Source: Distichodus sexfasciatus
Lineage: Eukaryota > Chordata > Actinopteri > Characiformes > Distichodontidae
Assembly (NCBI GenBank): GCA_032718565.1
Contig: JAVGVS010000236.1
Span: 558,001 to 622,000, forward strand
Direction: 5' to 3'
DNA length: 64,000 nt
Part shown: piece by piece, positions 1-12,430 of the stretch
How the letters are laid out: each line of letters begins with the position of its first letter
Numbering within the stretch: the first letter of the stretch is position 1
Position numbers and translations under genes: made by a program
Notes under the pieces: model-generated
The model's database searches: none
Told to the model about the DNA's origin: nothing
What the model saw: only the letters and a program-made list of their open reading frames with translations

Positions 1-2290
1 CCATGCGTAAGCTTTAATTGCCTTGCTGCCTCTTCCATGCCGCAAATGTATTCCCCACCCCTGCATTTGAGTGTCAAGTTATTTCACGTTTAAATGAATC
101 TCCTCTGGTTGCATTCACGTCACTTTTGTTGCCTCTAATATGAATCCGCCGCTGCGGTGTGGGGCTGGTTGCCGAGACGTGCTGCGGGTCCTCAATGGAC
201 CCCTCTGTGCGCTCCCGTATCGGATCTGACATTGGAAGGTAGTTTTCATCAAATGTTTCTGTGCCCTTAGTGACATTCAGACTCCATCAACTATTACCAG
301 CAGCAAAATCATATTTCCTAAGAGGCCTAAAAAAAAAAAAAGCTACAGCCCCTGGCAAGGGAAAAGAAAATTGGCTGGGTTTAATTGTATAACGGTTGTT
401 TTTGCAATTACTTGTAACCCAATTAGGCCAATTGCGTCAGATTGTTAATAGGAATAAAGTTGGGTAATGGATGAAAGCAATACATGTAGATTATGGAGGT
501 CTTTTCTCATTGGCTTATTTAAAATGGAATATTTTATTTGGATGTGAAGTCTGCATGCATGAAAACCTCAGCGGTCTGTTTTGTCAAATGCACATACTCC
601 CACGCATACAGGTAGGTGTATGTATGCAAGAGAAGGAGAGAGAAATTGAGAATGGTAATTTAACCCTGAGACCAACCTGCCTTGAAGAGGGCTGTGTGTG
701 AGTGTGTGTGAAAGAGAGAGCGAGATTGGGGCCATGGAAGGTCAGTAGATGCCCTCACTGCGGTGATCAGAGGCCAGAGTGTGGAGACGAGCCGGGGCGA
801 TGCTCAAGGACACCACGTAGTTTGCACTAAGGTCCCTCTGTTGGGTTTTCATCATGCCGAAAACAGCCCAAGCGGCCCACAGCTCTTTTCAGAGAGCAAG
901 CGTGCTGCCATATAGCTAATACAGAAAAGCTTGAGCCAGTTGATGCCCTTACAGCCCTCCTGCTCAGAAATACACTCACACATTCCATTTCCCGACTCAT
1001 TCTCTCTCTCTCTCTCCCACTCTCTCTCTCTTTCTCAGTCTCGCTGACATTTACATTACCCACAATAGGCTTTTTCTCTCTAAAAGAGCAAAAGGAGGAA
1101 ATGGGTTTCAATTGTGCCATTGCACTTTGGTCAGGAAAGACGCCGGGTATGGCGCTGCTTTCAGATCTCACACTTTCCAGAGAAGCAGCAAGCTCATCAG
1201 GCAGCATTCCTGCGGCGCGTGTTACGGAGCGGGATGCAAGCTCGCTAAGTGAGCAGGAGCGATTAGGTTGCGATGCTGGGCCTGTCGGACTAACGGTGTC
1301 GTATATGTTTATGGGCAGAAGCACATCAGGCAGACGGTCTGTGCGTTCTCCAAGTTAATCATTAGAGGCTTAATCTGCACCCACTTTAATCTTACGTTCT
1401 CTCTCCCACTTGCTTTCCTCTCGGCTTTTTTCCATTTTCTCTGGTCCAATTTTAGTTCCTCTTCCTTCCCTTTTTTGTTACCACCCCATTCGTATAATTT
1501 CTCTCCATCATTCTCTAATTTTCTCTCACACCCTCCCCTTCCCATTCCTTCTTCTCTCTCGTCTTTCTTTCTCTCTCTTACTCTGTCGTGTGAGTCACTG
1601 CCATATCCAGCAGGCTGGAGCTCCCTTTTGTGCGGCTGCTGTGAATCACTGGGGAAAAAAAATGCCTCTTTCCCTTTTTATCAAAAAATGATTTCCCCTT
1701 ATCGCTGGCGGGGTTGTCTGAGGGTCGCCTGAACAGTGGCAGTCCATTTACTTTGAGAGTGCCGAGCTGATTGGTGCGGCATCTTAGGGGAATGAGGCAA
1801 GGAAGAGGAACGCTGCTGCAGCATCCTACTCCGTGTCCCTTACACTCCTCCGTGGCTGGTATATAAGAACGCAGGCATGGGCCAACGAAAAGTGGCGTAA
1901 TGGATGCGGCCAGGTTTGAGCATAAACAATGAGCTCAGGCGACATCATGGCTTATGTGGCATGCTGTTGGAATCCTGTTAAGCCCAAGTGACTGCTAACC
2001 CTGGCTAGCTCCAAGGATCCTGTAAATTGTAAATCTCCGAATAACTTGGTTTGCCAAATGTAGTATATGTAGGGATTTGACCAGTTCCATGGACATGTTG
2101 GGCTTTATTCACCAACCATTCTTAATAAGAAATTTGCACTTAAAACCTGCTTACTCAGTTTTCATTCACCAATGTTTTCCTATTTGAGATTAGCTTTTAG
2201 GAGAAAATCTACAAACGTTGAAAAGCATCAAATTTTATGGCATGTCTGTTTACAGTTGTATAATATTTTACCATTTAAACTTTCTTTTGA
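1..2290. other. Unique non-coding stretch with pyrimidine tracts
   Basis: I recognise no exon here. The open frames are short and overlap on both strands. Visible structure: an A-run near 330-343, a GTGTGTGAG-type tract at about 694-722, a CT microsatellite at about 1000-1040, and a long pyrimidine-rich segment at about 1395-1600 that makes several low-complexity frames rich in Ser, Leu and Phe. Bases 420-460 hold an ATTA-rich segment that looks like ordinary AT-rich fish DNA. Nothing marks a promoter or splice structure. Confidence 0.5.
1000..1040. repeat. (CT)n microsatellite
   Basis: Nearly pure TC dinucleotide run with one CCAC interruption, directly visible. It sits in unique DNA and continues the general pyrimidine bias of the region. 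Confidence 0.9.
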
Positions 2291-2832
2291 ACAAATTTAA
2301 GAAAAAAAAAAACAGTACAGATACCCTCACAAAAGTGTACTTTGATAAAAGTTCAAGTCACCAACTAGAATTCCACTCAAGTAAAAACCTTAAAGTATCT
2401 AGTATTTACTGTACTTAAGTATTACAAGTAATCTATAACTAACTGTACTTGAGTAATGAAAGTACAAGTGCAAGTAAATGTTAATAACAACAGAACGCTG
2501 TCATGGATTAAAGCAAAAAAAAAAAAATCTGACTGAAATTTATTTATTTATTTAAACCAAATGCTCCGTGTTGCGGGCCCGTACCACCTCCATGCTGTTA
2601 TTTATTTTTAACGGAGCATAAGCTCTCGCAGCACTTGCGACACCTCCCTGTCCTGAATCGGAGTTTGACTTCTTTACCTATTCAGCAATAGGTTCTCTCC
2701 ACTGTTTTCCGACCTTTTTTAGCTACTATTAATGAATGAGACACTTCATGACACACCACTAACTTCCAATCATCGTTCTATTCCGATCTTTTTTGAAAAT
2801 AATGTAAAACATACTACTACTAGCCTATTATT

Positions 2833-4500
2833 AGTGGTGCTTGCGAAGCAAAGCACTACTATTGTTATCTCTCAGGCTTATTATTATTAGTGGTGCTTAT
2901 GAAATAAGCACTACTATTATTATCTCTCAGGCTTATTATTATTCTTAATCTTCTTCCGTACCAGTAAACGTAACTAGTCCCGCATGTCGTTTATGCGTGG
3001 AGCCACGAATGAGTGTCGAATCGTCGCCTTAATAGGAGAAATGGGGTGCTATGACTTTTTCTAAGGGGTGGCGGTTAATTGCCCCATGGTAACAATTAAC
3101 CGCCCAAAATCCATAGACTTAACATTGAGACCAACTTTTGACGGACTGTGGCGCCCAGAGAGAATTTTGTAGAAAGGTCAAATTTACCACATTTGAAGAA
3201 GTTGCAACCTGTGTCAGAACATACCCATAGAGGGTATAGGTTTTACCCAGGGCACAAGAGACCCCCAAGTTGCCCCATTGACTTAGAATGTGGATTTTTG
3301 GCGCCAGAACTATTCCTGTACGTTTATGCGTAGACCCTTGAAAGAAATTGGCAAATTGTGCGGCTCATTAGGGAATGGGGTGGTATGACTCTTGTAAAGA
3401 GGTGGGGGATATTGCCCCACAGGGCAACACTCAGGCAACCAATCAGTCTTTTACGCATTTTATCGCAGTGCTCATAAGCCACGCCCTAGCAACCTCATTA
3501 GCATGCTGTTAGCATGATGCTAACACAATTAGCATGTTGCTAGCATGATGCTAATAATATTAGCATTTTGCTAGCTTTATGCTAGTATATTAACTGCACG
3601 TGTACTTGCTTGGCTAGCATGATGCTAACTGTGTTAGCATTTGCTAGCATTATACTAACTATATTAGCATTTGCTAATAATAACATGTATGTAGCATGTT
3701 CCGGGCATAGCTAGTGTGATAGCATATTGTTTGGCTGATTAGCATGTTGCTAGCATTATGCTAACTATATTAGCATGTTGCTAACAACATCATTAGAATG
3801 CTGTTAACATGATGCTAACATGCTTAGAATGTTGCTTGCTAGCATTATGCTAACAATAATAGCATGTAAAGCTAGGGTTATATTTTATTACTCGTAACCC
3901 GTATGACTTTGCTGATGCTGGCAATATTGGCATTCCGTTAGCATTATGCTAACTATATTAACATTCGTTAATAACATGTAGCATGTTTCTGCGCCAAATG
4001 CTAGTGTGATTAGCATGTTGCTAGCATGACGTTTAGCTGATTAGCATGTTGCTAGCATTATGCTAACTATATTAGCATATTGCTAACAACTTCATTAGAA
4101 TGTCTCTAACATGATGCTAGAGTGCTTAGCATGTTGCTAGCATAACGTTTTTGCCATTAGCATGTTGCTAGCATTATGCTAACTATATTAGCATGTTACT
4201 AGCAACAGCTTTTAGAATGTAAATATCATGATGCTAAGAGTGCTTGTATGTTGCTAGCATTATACTAACAATATTAGCATGTTGCTAACATTATACTGAC
4301 TATATTAGCATTTTGCTCTTAACATGATTACTAATATGAATAGAAGCAATATTGTCTTATTGTCATATCACTGCTATACCAGCAGTTTTAAATGTTGTTT
4401 TTTCACAGAGGGGCAAGAGGAAACACTGTAATATTGAGGCCCAAGTTTTTGCCCGCGGCAAGCACCACTCTGATTTCTTCCAGAAAATGTGCCTCTCTAG
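2833..4500 (+). repeat. Dispersed fish repeat, copy 1 (with 31-bp minisatellite)
   Basis: It starts with AGTGGTGCTTGCG at 2833. A second partial start, AGTGGTGCTTATG, lies at 2889. It ends near GCAAGCACCACT at 4458-4469, the reverse complement of the start. Between them lie a conserved leader (CATAGACTTAACATTGAGACC, AGAAAGGTCAAATTTACCAC) and an internal minisatellite. The same leader and tail recur in copy 2, downstream. Apparent peptides such as the one at 3148-3333 are translations of this leader and also occur in copy 2, so I do not call them genes. Whether the inverted ends are true transposon termini is unknown. Confidence 0.7.
3488..4335. repeat. 31-bp minisatellite, block 1
   Basis: Tandem, diverged copies of a unit close to TTAGCATGTTGCTAGCATTA followed by TGCTAACTATA, about 31 bp. 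The unit contains GCTAGC and facing ATGCTAAC/TTAGCAT half-sites, so single strands could form hairpins. Copies vary by substitutions and small indels. Coding potential is absent. Confidence 0.85.
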
Positions 4501-4519
4501 TTATTCTTAATCTTCTTCC

Positions 4520-6440
4520 ATTATAAAGTTTGGCGCGTAACTAGTTATTATTATTATTCTTAATCTTCTTCCGTATAAAAGTTTGGCGCGTAACTAGTCC
4601 CGCATCGTTTATCGTAGACCCACGAATGGAGTATCCAGTCGTCTTGTATGTCGAAGATAGGGTGCTATGACTTTTCTAAGGGGTAAATGATTAATTGCCC
4701 CCATAATGCAGCAATTCTTCCTTCCTCCATAGACTTAACATTGAGACCAACTTTGTGGACTGTAGCGCAGAGAGAATTTAGTAGAAGGTCAAATTTACCA
4801 CATTTGAAGAAGTTGCAACCTGTGTCAGAACATACCCCGCAAGAGGGGTATAGGTTTTACCCCGGGGCACAAGAGACCCCCCAAATTTGCCCCATTGACA
4901 TAGAATGGGGAAAAAATCCCATAGACTTAACATTGAGACCAACTTTGGCCGGACTGCTTAGTGCAGAGAGGGAATTTTGTAGAAAGGTCAAATTTACCAC
5001 ATTTGAAGAAGTTTGCAACCTGTGTCCAGAACATACCCGCAGAGGAATGCTCTGGGTTTTTACCAGGGGCACAAGAGACCCCCAAAGTTGCCCATTGACT
5101 AGAATGTGGATTTTTTGGCGCCAGAACTCTTCCTGTGCCGTTTATGCGTAGACCCATGAAAAGGTGGCAAACTTCTTATGCGGCTCCATTAAGAGATAGA
5201 GGGTGGTATGACTCTTATGAGAGGTGGGGGGGATATTGCCCCCACAGGGGCAACACTCAGGCAACCAATCAGTCTTTCGCATTTATCATGATGCTCATAA
5301 GCCACGCCCCCTAGCAACCTCATTAGCATGCTGTTAGCATGATGCTAACACAATTAGCATGTTGCTAGCATGATGCTAATAATATTAGCATTTTGCTGTT
5401 TATGCTGAATATATTATGCAGTAAGCTACTTATGGCTAGCATGATATAACAATGTTAGCATTTTGCTAGCATTATACTAACTATATTAACATTTTGCTAA
5501 TAACATGTGTAGCGTGTTCTAGCATGGCTAGCTAGTGTGATAGCATGGCGTTTAGCTGATTAGCATGTTGCTAGCATTATGCTAACTATATTAGCATGTT
5601 GCTAACAACTTCATTAGAATATCTCTAACATGATGCTAGCGTGCTTAGCATGTTGCTAGCATGACGTTTAGTTGAATAGCATGTTGCTAACATTATGCTA
5701 ACTATATTAGCATGTTACTTACAACATCATTAGAATGCTGTTAACATGATGCTAACACGCCCAGCATGTTGCTAGCTTTATGCTAATAATATTAAGCATG
5801 TAAGCTAGCGTTATGTTAATTATATTATACGTGGATAGCATGATACATTAGCGATATTAGCATTTGCTAGCATTATGCTAACTATAATTAACATTCGTTA
5901 ATAACATGTGTAGCATGTTCCTAGCATGATACTAGTGTGATTAGCATGTTGCTAGCATGACGTTTAGCTGATTAGCATGTTGCTAGCATTATGCCTAACT
6001 ATATTAGCATGTTACTAGCAGCATCATTAGAATATCTCTAACATGATGCTAGAGTGCTTAGCATGTTGCTAGCCTGGCGTTTTTGCTGATTAGCATGTTG
6101 CTAGCATTATGCTAACTATATTAACATGTTGCTAGCAACAGCTTTAGAATGTCGCTATCATGATGCTAGAGTGCTTAGCATGTTGCTAGCATTATACTAA
6201 CTATATTAGCATGTTGCTAGCATTATGCTGACTATAATAGCATTTTATAACAACATGATTACCAGTATGAATAGAAGCAATATTGTCTTATTGTCATATC
6301 ACTGCTATACCAGCACTTTAAATGTTGTTTTTCACAGAGAACTGAAGGAAACATTGTAATATTGAGGCCCAAGTTTTGTCACGGCAAGCACCACTCACAT
6401 TTTCTTCAGAAAATGTACCTCTCTAGTTACTATTATTATT
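4520..6440 (+). repeat. Dispersed fish repeat, copy 2
   Basis: Second copy of the 2.83-4.5 kb unit in the same orientation. It opens with TTCTTAATCTTCTTCCGTAT at about 4558, preceded by a short extra copy of the start. It duplicates part of the leader internally: CATAGACTTAACATTGAGACC occurs at about 4726 and again at 4919. It carries its own minisatellite and ends with GCAAGCACCACT at 6384-6395, then the shared tail TTCAGAAAATGTACCTCTCT. The 154-residue frame at 4687-5151 is the duplicated leader and is not a gene. Confidence 0.7.
5315..6250. repeat. 31-bp minisatellite, block 2
   Basis: Same TTAGCATGTTGCTAGCATTA-type unit as block 1, about 0.9 kb of diverged tandem copies. The order of variants partly follows that of block 1, which fits duplication of a whole repeat unit rather than independent expansion. 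Confidence 0.85.
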
Positions 6441-7497
6441 ATTATTATTATTACATTGGGGAATTATTTTCTCCTTACTATGAAGTTTGGCATCTTAAAC
6501 AAGCGTCGGGAAATAGCTTGCAGCCTGTAGGCTACTCCGCAGCCGTCAATGTTTAAGCGAACTGCCGAAACGCCATAATGTTTATTTTATTTTAGAAGAA
6601 TAAATTAAACCAAGAAAAAAAAGACAACCTTTCAGAACTGGCTGCCCCCATTTTTTCCCCTTAGGATCTGCATCAATCTCATAATTAACCTTTGAGTGCA
6701 CTCAGTTATTGAAATCCGTCATAACCAGCGGAAAAACTTTAATCCATGCGCTATACTCAGCATTTAATATTAGAAACGTTTACTCCAGCACATTTTAAAA
6801 GCATGGTAAAAATTTTTTGCCAAGTACACACTTCAAAAACCAGGGCTTTAAAAACCTAAACAGGGTAGGCTATTGCTGCATTATAAAAATCTGTCAGGGT
6901 ATTGAATAAACTAAACGCAAGCTTATTTTGAAGCTTATTTGGCACCTCGAAACATAAACAATGTCTTCAGAGCCTTAAGAGTTTACAGAACACCAACACC
7001 ATACGTGTGCACATCGCGTTACGTGATTCACAGACCAATGACAAGTCAGCTTCCTCAAGCTTTTGTTGTGATCACCTAAACTAAGAGCGGCAGAGAAAAC
7101 ACCAAATCTAATTTGATTTTTTAGCAACAGTAACGACTCCAGCGCTGAAAATGTATCGGAGTAAAAGTATGCGAATTAAATTGGGAAAGCGTAATTGAAG
7201 TAAAAGTGAAAAGTTGACAAAAACAAAACAAAACCTCAAGTAAAGTACAAATACTCCCAAAACATACTTGAGTACAGTATTGAAGTATTATTACTTCGTT
7301 ACTATACAACACTGCATGGCACTGACTCGAACCGACAAGGTCCCCGTGAGATTGGCGGGGGGCACTACGAATCTGCATGGCCTGCGTGGGACAGCGTGTG
7401 GACGTCAGTCTTTCCCTCAGGTGCTGCCCGGCCAGCGTCTCACATTCCCGACACTGCGGGCCTGTTACGATGCAGATGGCTCCATGCTGTCTAGCTA
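6440..7497. repeat. 1.05-kb tandem duplication, copy 1
   Basis: The segment from TTACATTGGGGAATTATTTT to CCATGCTGTCTAGCTAG is repeated immediately downstream with scattered substitutions and small indels. It contains the right half of an hAT-like element (ending CACTG at 7314) plus about 180 bp of flank starting CATGGCACTGACTCGAACC. The duplicated flank shows that this is a segmental tandem duplication and not two independent transpositions. Confidence 0.85.
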
Positions 7498-8548
7498 GTT
7501 ATTATTATTATTACATTGGGAATTATTTTTCTCCTTACTATGAGTTTGGCATCTTAAACAAGCGTCGGGAAATAGCTTGCAGCCTGTAGGCTACTCCGCG
7601 GCCGTCAATGTTTAGCCGAACTGCAGAAACCATAATGTCTATTTTTATTTTTAGGAAGAATAATTAAACCAAAGAAAAAGACAACCTTTCCAGAACTTTG
7701 GCTGCCCCCATTTTTTCCCCTTCGGATCTGCATCAATCTCATAATTAACCTTTAGTGCACTCAGTTGGAAATCCGTCATAGCAACGGAAAACTTTAATCC
7801 ATGCCGCTGTCTCAACATTTAATATTAGAACGTTTACTCAGCATTTTAAAGCATGGTAAAGAATTTTTTTTGCCAAATTACACACTTCAAAAACAGGGCT
7901 TTAAAAACCTAAACAGGAGTAGGCTATTGCTGTTATAAAAAATCTGTCAGAATTATTGAATAAACTAAACTATGAAGCTTATTTTGAAGCTTATTTGGCA
8001 CCTCGAAACATAAACAATGTCTTCAGAGCCTTAAGAGTTTACAGAACACCAACACCATACGTGTGCACATCGCGTTACGTGATTCACAGACCAATGACAG
8101 GTCAGCTTCCTCAAGCTTTTGTTGTGATCACCTAAACTAAGAGCGGCAGAGAAAACACCAAATCTAATTTGATTTTTGTAACGAGTAACGACTCTCCGCG
8201 CTGAAAATGTGTCGGAGTGAAAGTATGCAATTAAATTAGGAAACGTAGTGAAGTAAAAGTGAAAGTTGACAAAAAACAAAACAAAACCTCAAGTAAAGTA
8301 CAAATACTCCCAAAACATACTTGAGTACAGTATTGAAGTATTATTACTTCGTTACTATACAACACTGCATGGCACTGACTCGAACCGACAAGGTCCCCGT
8401 GAGATTGGCGGGGGGCACTACGAATCTGCATGGCCTCGTGGGACAGCGTGTCGGGCCGTCAGTCTTCCCCTCCAGGTGCTGCCGACGGCGTCTCACATTC
8501 CCGACACTGCGGGCCTGTTACAGTGCAGATGGCTCCATGCTGTCTAGC
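7498..8548. repeat. 1.05-kb tandem duplication, copy 2
   Basis: Second copy of the preceding unit; the hAT-like terminus CACTG recurs at 8363-8367. The junction at about 7493-7510 lies in TAGTTATTATTATTATTA, matching the TTA-rich string before copy 1, so unequal exchange or slippage at the TTA microsatellite is a plausible cause. Open frames in both copies are near-identical transposon peptides. Confidence 0.85.
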
Positions 8549-11500
8549 TAGCGAGCAAGGTAACGCTAACCACTCTCTCTACTCCACACGGGCCGGTTAT
8601 AAGCTCGAATGCATTGTGCAGTTTAATGAAGTAACACCATAAAAGCCGCCAGAGTTTTCCGTCAGACGGTGCAGGAAGCCATCAGGTGGTGTGAAGCGTA
8701 GTGGAACACGGCCGCTTAGAGAACGTGTGTCTTTGAGAACCCGCTCCATGGGCGAACACACCCCGTTTAGTCACTTTCGTCTTGCTTATAATTGTGTTTC
8801 GTGGGAGTGCGAGCCGCCGTAAATATTTGTCAAACGATGCGGATCCTTTTGTTTATGTCCACATTATTTTGACAAATATTTGCGCCAACTCACGCGAAAG
8901 ACGCATTCAGTCTGTAGAGTTTACTTCTCGGTAACAAATGTTTAGAGAAGATATGTTAAGTATATAAACCGGGCTTCAATCAATTTAAGCACCTGAGATC
9001 GAGGTACCATTTTTTTAACGCAAATAAATCATACAAGAGTTCAGTCATGTAATTAATTTACGTAACCCCTCTCCCCCCCTAAAAAAAAAAACAAGTCTCC
9101 AGATTGATTGCGCGTCTTAACGCTTTAACGTTGCCTTCTTTAGTGTAAAATTAGCAAGCGAGTCACTCAGTCACGATCTCCTTATGGGAAGATGTGCATA
9201 AATCAGTAAATTATATCATAAAGTCAGTATTACAGAATTAAACAGTATTGAATCATTTTTTACATTTTGCATCATTTACTAATGTTTAGAGTATTGCATG
9301 TGTTGTTCGAACATAAATAGAGTCTGTTCAATAGAAATAAAGTTGCCTTTATCCGAACGTTTTAAATAGCAAATTTTAGAGCTGTATTAGCTCTACCGTG
9401 ATACCATCATCCCGTGATACTTATGCCTAGCGAGGACGCGAGCTTCCAGCGGCGGCTAAGCAGTCGATTCTAATTATCCGCCGGTGACACTCTCCGCAAT
9501 CTAACGACAGCGTGCGATTTCACTCGCGAGCGATTATGACATTAATAGGTGTGAAAGGGTGTGTAGCGCGTTCCCAAAAAACTCCTGCATCCGCGAGAGG
9601 CTGGCGTTGTAGTGGCAGTTTGTTATACTGACAACAGTTTCGCCAGCAGTTGTGACAGATATGCCGAGCTAGGCTGAAACTTATCGACGCGCACGCACAC
9701 ACACACACACACACACACACTTTCATTTCCCCGATGGAACTGGCTGTGCTCCAGCTACTGCTGTGGCAAGCCATGAAGCCTGAGACAGGAGGTGAAAAAT
9801 GAAACAATGCTATGAGGTTAAAGTACAGAATGTCAGCTTTAATTCAAGGGTATTTCTGTCTCTTATGGGTGAGCACAGGAGTCACATTCTTTTTAGATAT
9901 ACTCGCCTCATTTTCAGGAGACCTTAAGACGTTTGGGGGAAAAAAGGTCTGCTGTTAAAATTGCTTGTCATGCTCTGCCTGTGCTGAGCATCTGCTGAGC
10001 CTGTTTGCATTTCAGATTTGGGTGTTAGTTTTTTGTCTTAAGTGTGATGAAATCTCAGAGAAGGTCGAATCTGAAAATGAACCTAGGACTAAGAACATAT
10101 TCATATTCTGGTCCTGAGAACATTCAAGGTTGTTTTTATTGTCCAATTTAAGGTGTTCATGGAAAGTGTTATATTTAGGGACTAATTCCTAAAATAATCA
10201 TGTTAATCAAGTTAATTCAAGGCTAACGGTGTTAGTTCAGCACTTTACAGGATAATGCAACATTGAAGGATGACAGTCCAAGACTAGGCCTTAAAGCAAC
10301 TCGATGAATGTTAATTAAACACTTTAGTAGAACCTAATTCAACTCGTTAAACTAGTTAAATTAAGTGTAGATATTATTATAACTTGCTAAATCATCTCAA
10401 TAAGGGTCAACATTGTTTCAGTGTGTAAGAGTAAGTGCTGATTCAACATTGTGCATGTTTCACTATGATTTTGTACTCGTATTTTTTACCAAATTTTATT
10501 GATGCTGTACGTGCCGATACCAGCGCGGGGCTTTATGTGGATCCAGATCGGCGCTTTTCCATTACAACAAGTGTTGACTGGCCTGCAAATCTGTTTTACA
10601 GTCTGTAACATATATTGCTAGCCTGTAACTCCAAACTACTATCTTAAATGGAAGTAGGATTACAATCCAGTATTTTAGCAGTTTTGTAGTATCTTTTAAA
10701 TCCGACCATCCTTACATCTCTACATTTATGCTCACTCCTTTTCTATCACTATTATAAAGGTAGTTTGCTACTGTTCCATGCAGGAGGATGTTAAATATAA
10801 TGCTTATACATCTTAAAAACTAGCAAGTGAAGACAGAGCACTCTATTTGACAAGTGAGCCGACTTTGATATGGACATTAACCTCTCCTGACATTAATGTT
10901 AAGTTTTTAAAGCGGTAAAAATGCAGGTCAGTGCTCAGCAGGCACCACCTGAATTCTATGAGTGGCCACCAACAGCAATGCCAATAACACTTGCAAAAGA
11001 GGTATTAGGAATTATGTCTTCTTTGGACACCTACTAGGTCATTTACATTTCAGTAAGACAACATGCCACATTTTGACATTTACATTGGCATTCTATATCC
11101 ATTGGTCTCTCATCCAAGTCTTGGCCAGTCCCAAACCTGCTTAGTTTCATACGGAATCTTGAGTCTGTACTGCAGATGGCACAGCTGCTGACTAAGGGGA
11201 CGAAATCACAAGTTTCATCAATGGATAGCGATTTGATATCTGTTGACATCAAAAAGTGTGCCAGGATACAATTTTAATTCATTTCAATTCATGAGACAGC
11301 AGTCAGTATGAGAAATGATGATCACTTCCATTCATATCAAATCCCAAAAAGTAACTCAAATATTCTTTTTATTCCGGAGCTATTCAGTGTAAAGTGGCAT
11401 TACAGCATGTGTGATGTCTTTTCAGTGTTTTCCTTTTGGATCAATGCTATGGGCTTGCTGATCATTGAATCAGTGTATCGATGATACATTGTAGATCGAT

Positions 11501-11599
11501 GTATTGTTATACTCCTACTGCTGACAGTGCATGTAAAGTGAGAGAGTGATTGCCCTGTGCTCAAAATGATCGGAAATGAATTGTGTATATGGTATGAGA
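8549..11599. other. Unique non-coding stretch
   Basis: No exon, RNA gene or named repeat recognised. It has a moderately CpG-rich part (about 8640-8900 and 9400-9600), a pure CA microsatellite at about 9687-9720, and then AT-rich DNA. Short strings at about 11470-11515 (ATCGATGATACATTG) resemble decayed termini of hAT-like MITEs but cannot be delimited. Confidence 0.45.
9687..9720. repeat. (CA)n microsatellite
   Basis: GCACGCA followed by an uninterrupted CA run of about 26 bases. Directly visible. Confidence 0.95.
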
Positions 11600-12421
11600 T
11601 AGTGCTGGGCGTTAAAACGATCTCGATATTTTATCGAGAAAAATGTGATGACGATAACGATGATAAACTGAGCTATAAAATTCGATCATAATTGTTTGTC
11701 CACTATGCGACAGCGCGTTGAGATAGACAGTATCTTTGGCCAATCACGTAGCTTGGCATAACGCCAGCACAACAGCCAGTCGCGCCCAATGATGCAAATT
11801 TGCCCATAACACACGAAAAAGCCGCGCGGTAAACGTTAGTGGTCGCGTGCCGAGATATACTTAACGTTCAGAGCGCTTATGCACGCGCGTCATTCTCTTG
11901 ACGCATCCGCTGAGCATGTCGTCATAAATTTATGAGAGTTGTGGTACCTCTTGAAAAATTGGAGCGACTGTATGTTAAAGTTTTGCCATGTGACGTCAGC
12001 ATCGTTGTTTACTGTCAACACGGCTGAATGGTTTCGCCGGGTTTTTTGCACCCGTCACGTAGCGTTGAGTATGTCGCGGCCCTTAGAAAAGATGCCGCGG
12101 TGAGTGAAAAAAGGCGATGAAAATGCAGCGCTTTATAGTTACGGCGGACGCTTTGACAACAAATGCCGCCTGGGAATAAACTACTAAAATACGAACGTGA
12201 AAGCACCAGATGACGCTTTTCGTAACTTAGCAACAGCAAGCACCGAGAAAGCGCTCTGGAAGTGAGGTGTTGACAGCTCTCTTTAGCTGTTCTTTGGCAG
12301 CGGCAATTTTCTTCCCCCAGTTCTCAGGGCTCTTCAAGTAGAAATTTGTGATAATTATCGAAATCGATCAATATGACAGAAAATATCGTGATAATGTTTT
12401 TGTTCATATCGCCCAGCTCTA
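11600..12421. mobile_element. Non-autonomous hAT element, family A, copy 1
   Basis: Termini TAGTGCTGGGCG and CGCCCAGCTCTA are inverted repeats. They are flanked by an exact 8-bp target duplication, GTATGAGA at 11592-11599 and 12422-12429. Subterminal sequence (TCGATATTTTATCGAG, ATTATCGAAATCGATC) is typical of teleost hAT MITEs. Length is 822 bp. The 74-residue minus frame at 12015-12239 is shared with copy 2 but has no recognised domain. Compared with copy 2 (35462-36527) it keeps about 58 bp at 11730-11787 and lacks about 175 bp near 12050. Confidence 0.9.
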
Positions 12422-12430
12422 GTATGAGAT

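Larger units (their letters stand above)
2290..7314. mobile_element. hAT-like element, split by a nested satellite repeat
   Basis: The left part (about 2290-2830) carries ACTCAAGTAAAAACC and ACTTAAGTATTACAAG-like strings. The right end (about 7230-7314) carries AAGTAAAGTACAAATACTCC and TACTTCGTTACTATACAACA and stops at CACTG. Subterminal AGTAAAGTACAAATAC strings with a CACTG terminus are familiar from teleost hAT-type non-autonomous elements. The 2.83-6.44 kb repeat block appears to sit inside it. I could not find the left CAGTG terminus or an 8-bp target duplication, so the left limit is approximate and the superfamily call is inference. No transposase coding is visible. Confidence 0.5.

Noticed and set aside
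4687..5151. 154-residue plus frame with two internal similar halves
   Set aside because: The halves are a duplicated leader of a dispersed repeat, also found at 3148-3333; not a gene.
3488..6250. CRISPR-like array
   Set aside because: Short repeats with similar spacing are visible, but there are no unique spacers; the copies are contiguous 31-bp minisatellite units in eukaryotic DNA.
12015..12239. Conserved peptide shared by both family A hAT copies
   Set aside because: Shared only because the DNA is the same element; it has no transposase motif and no consistent start.
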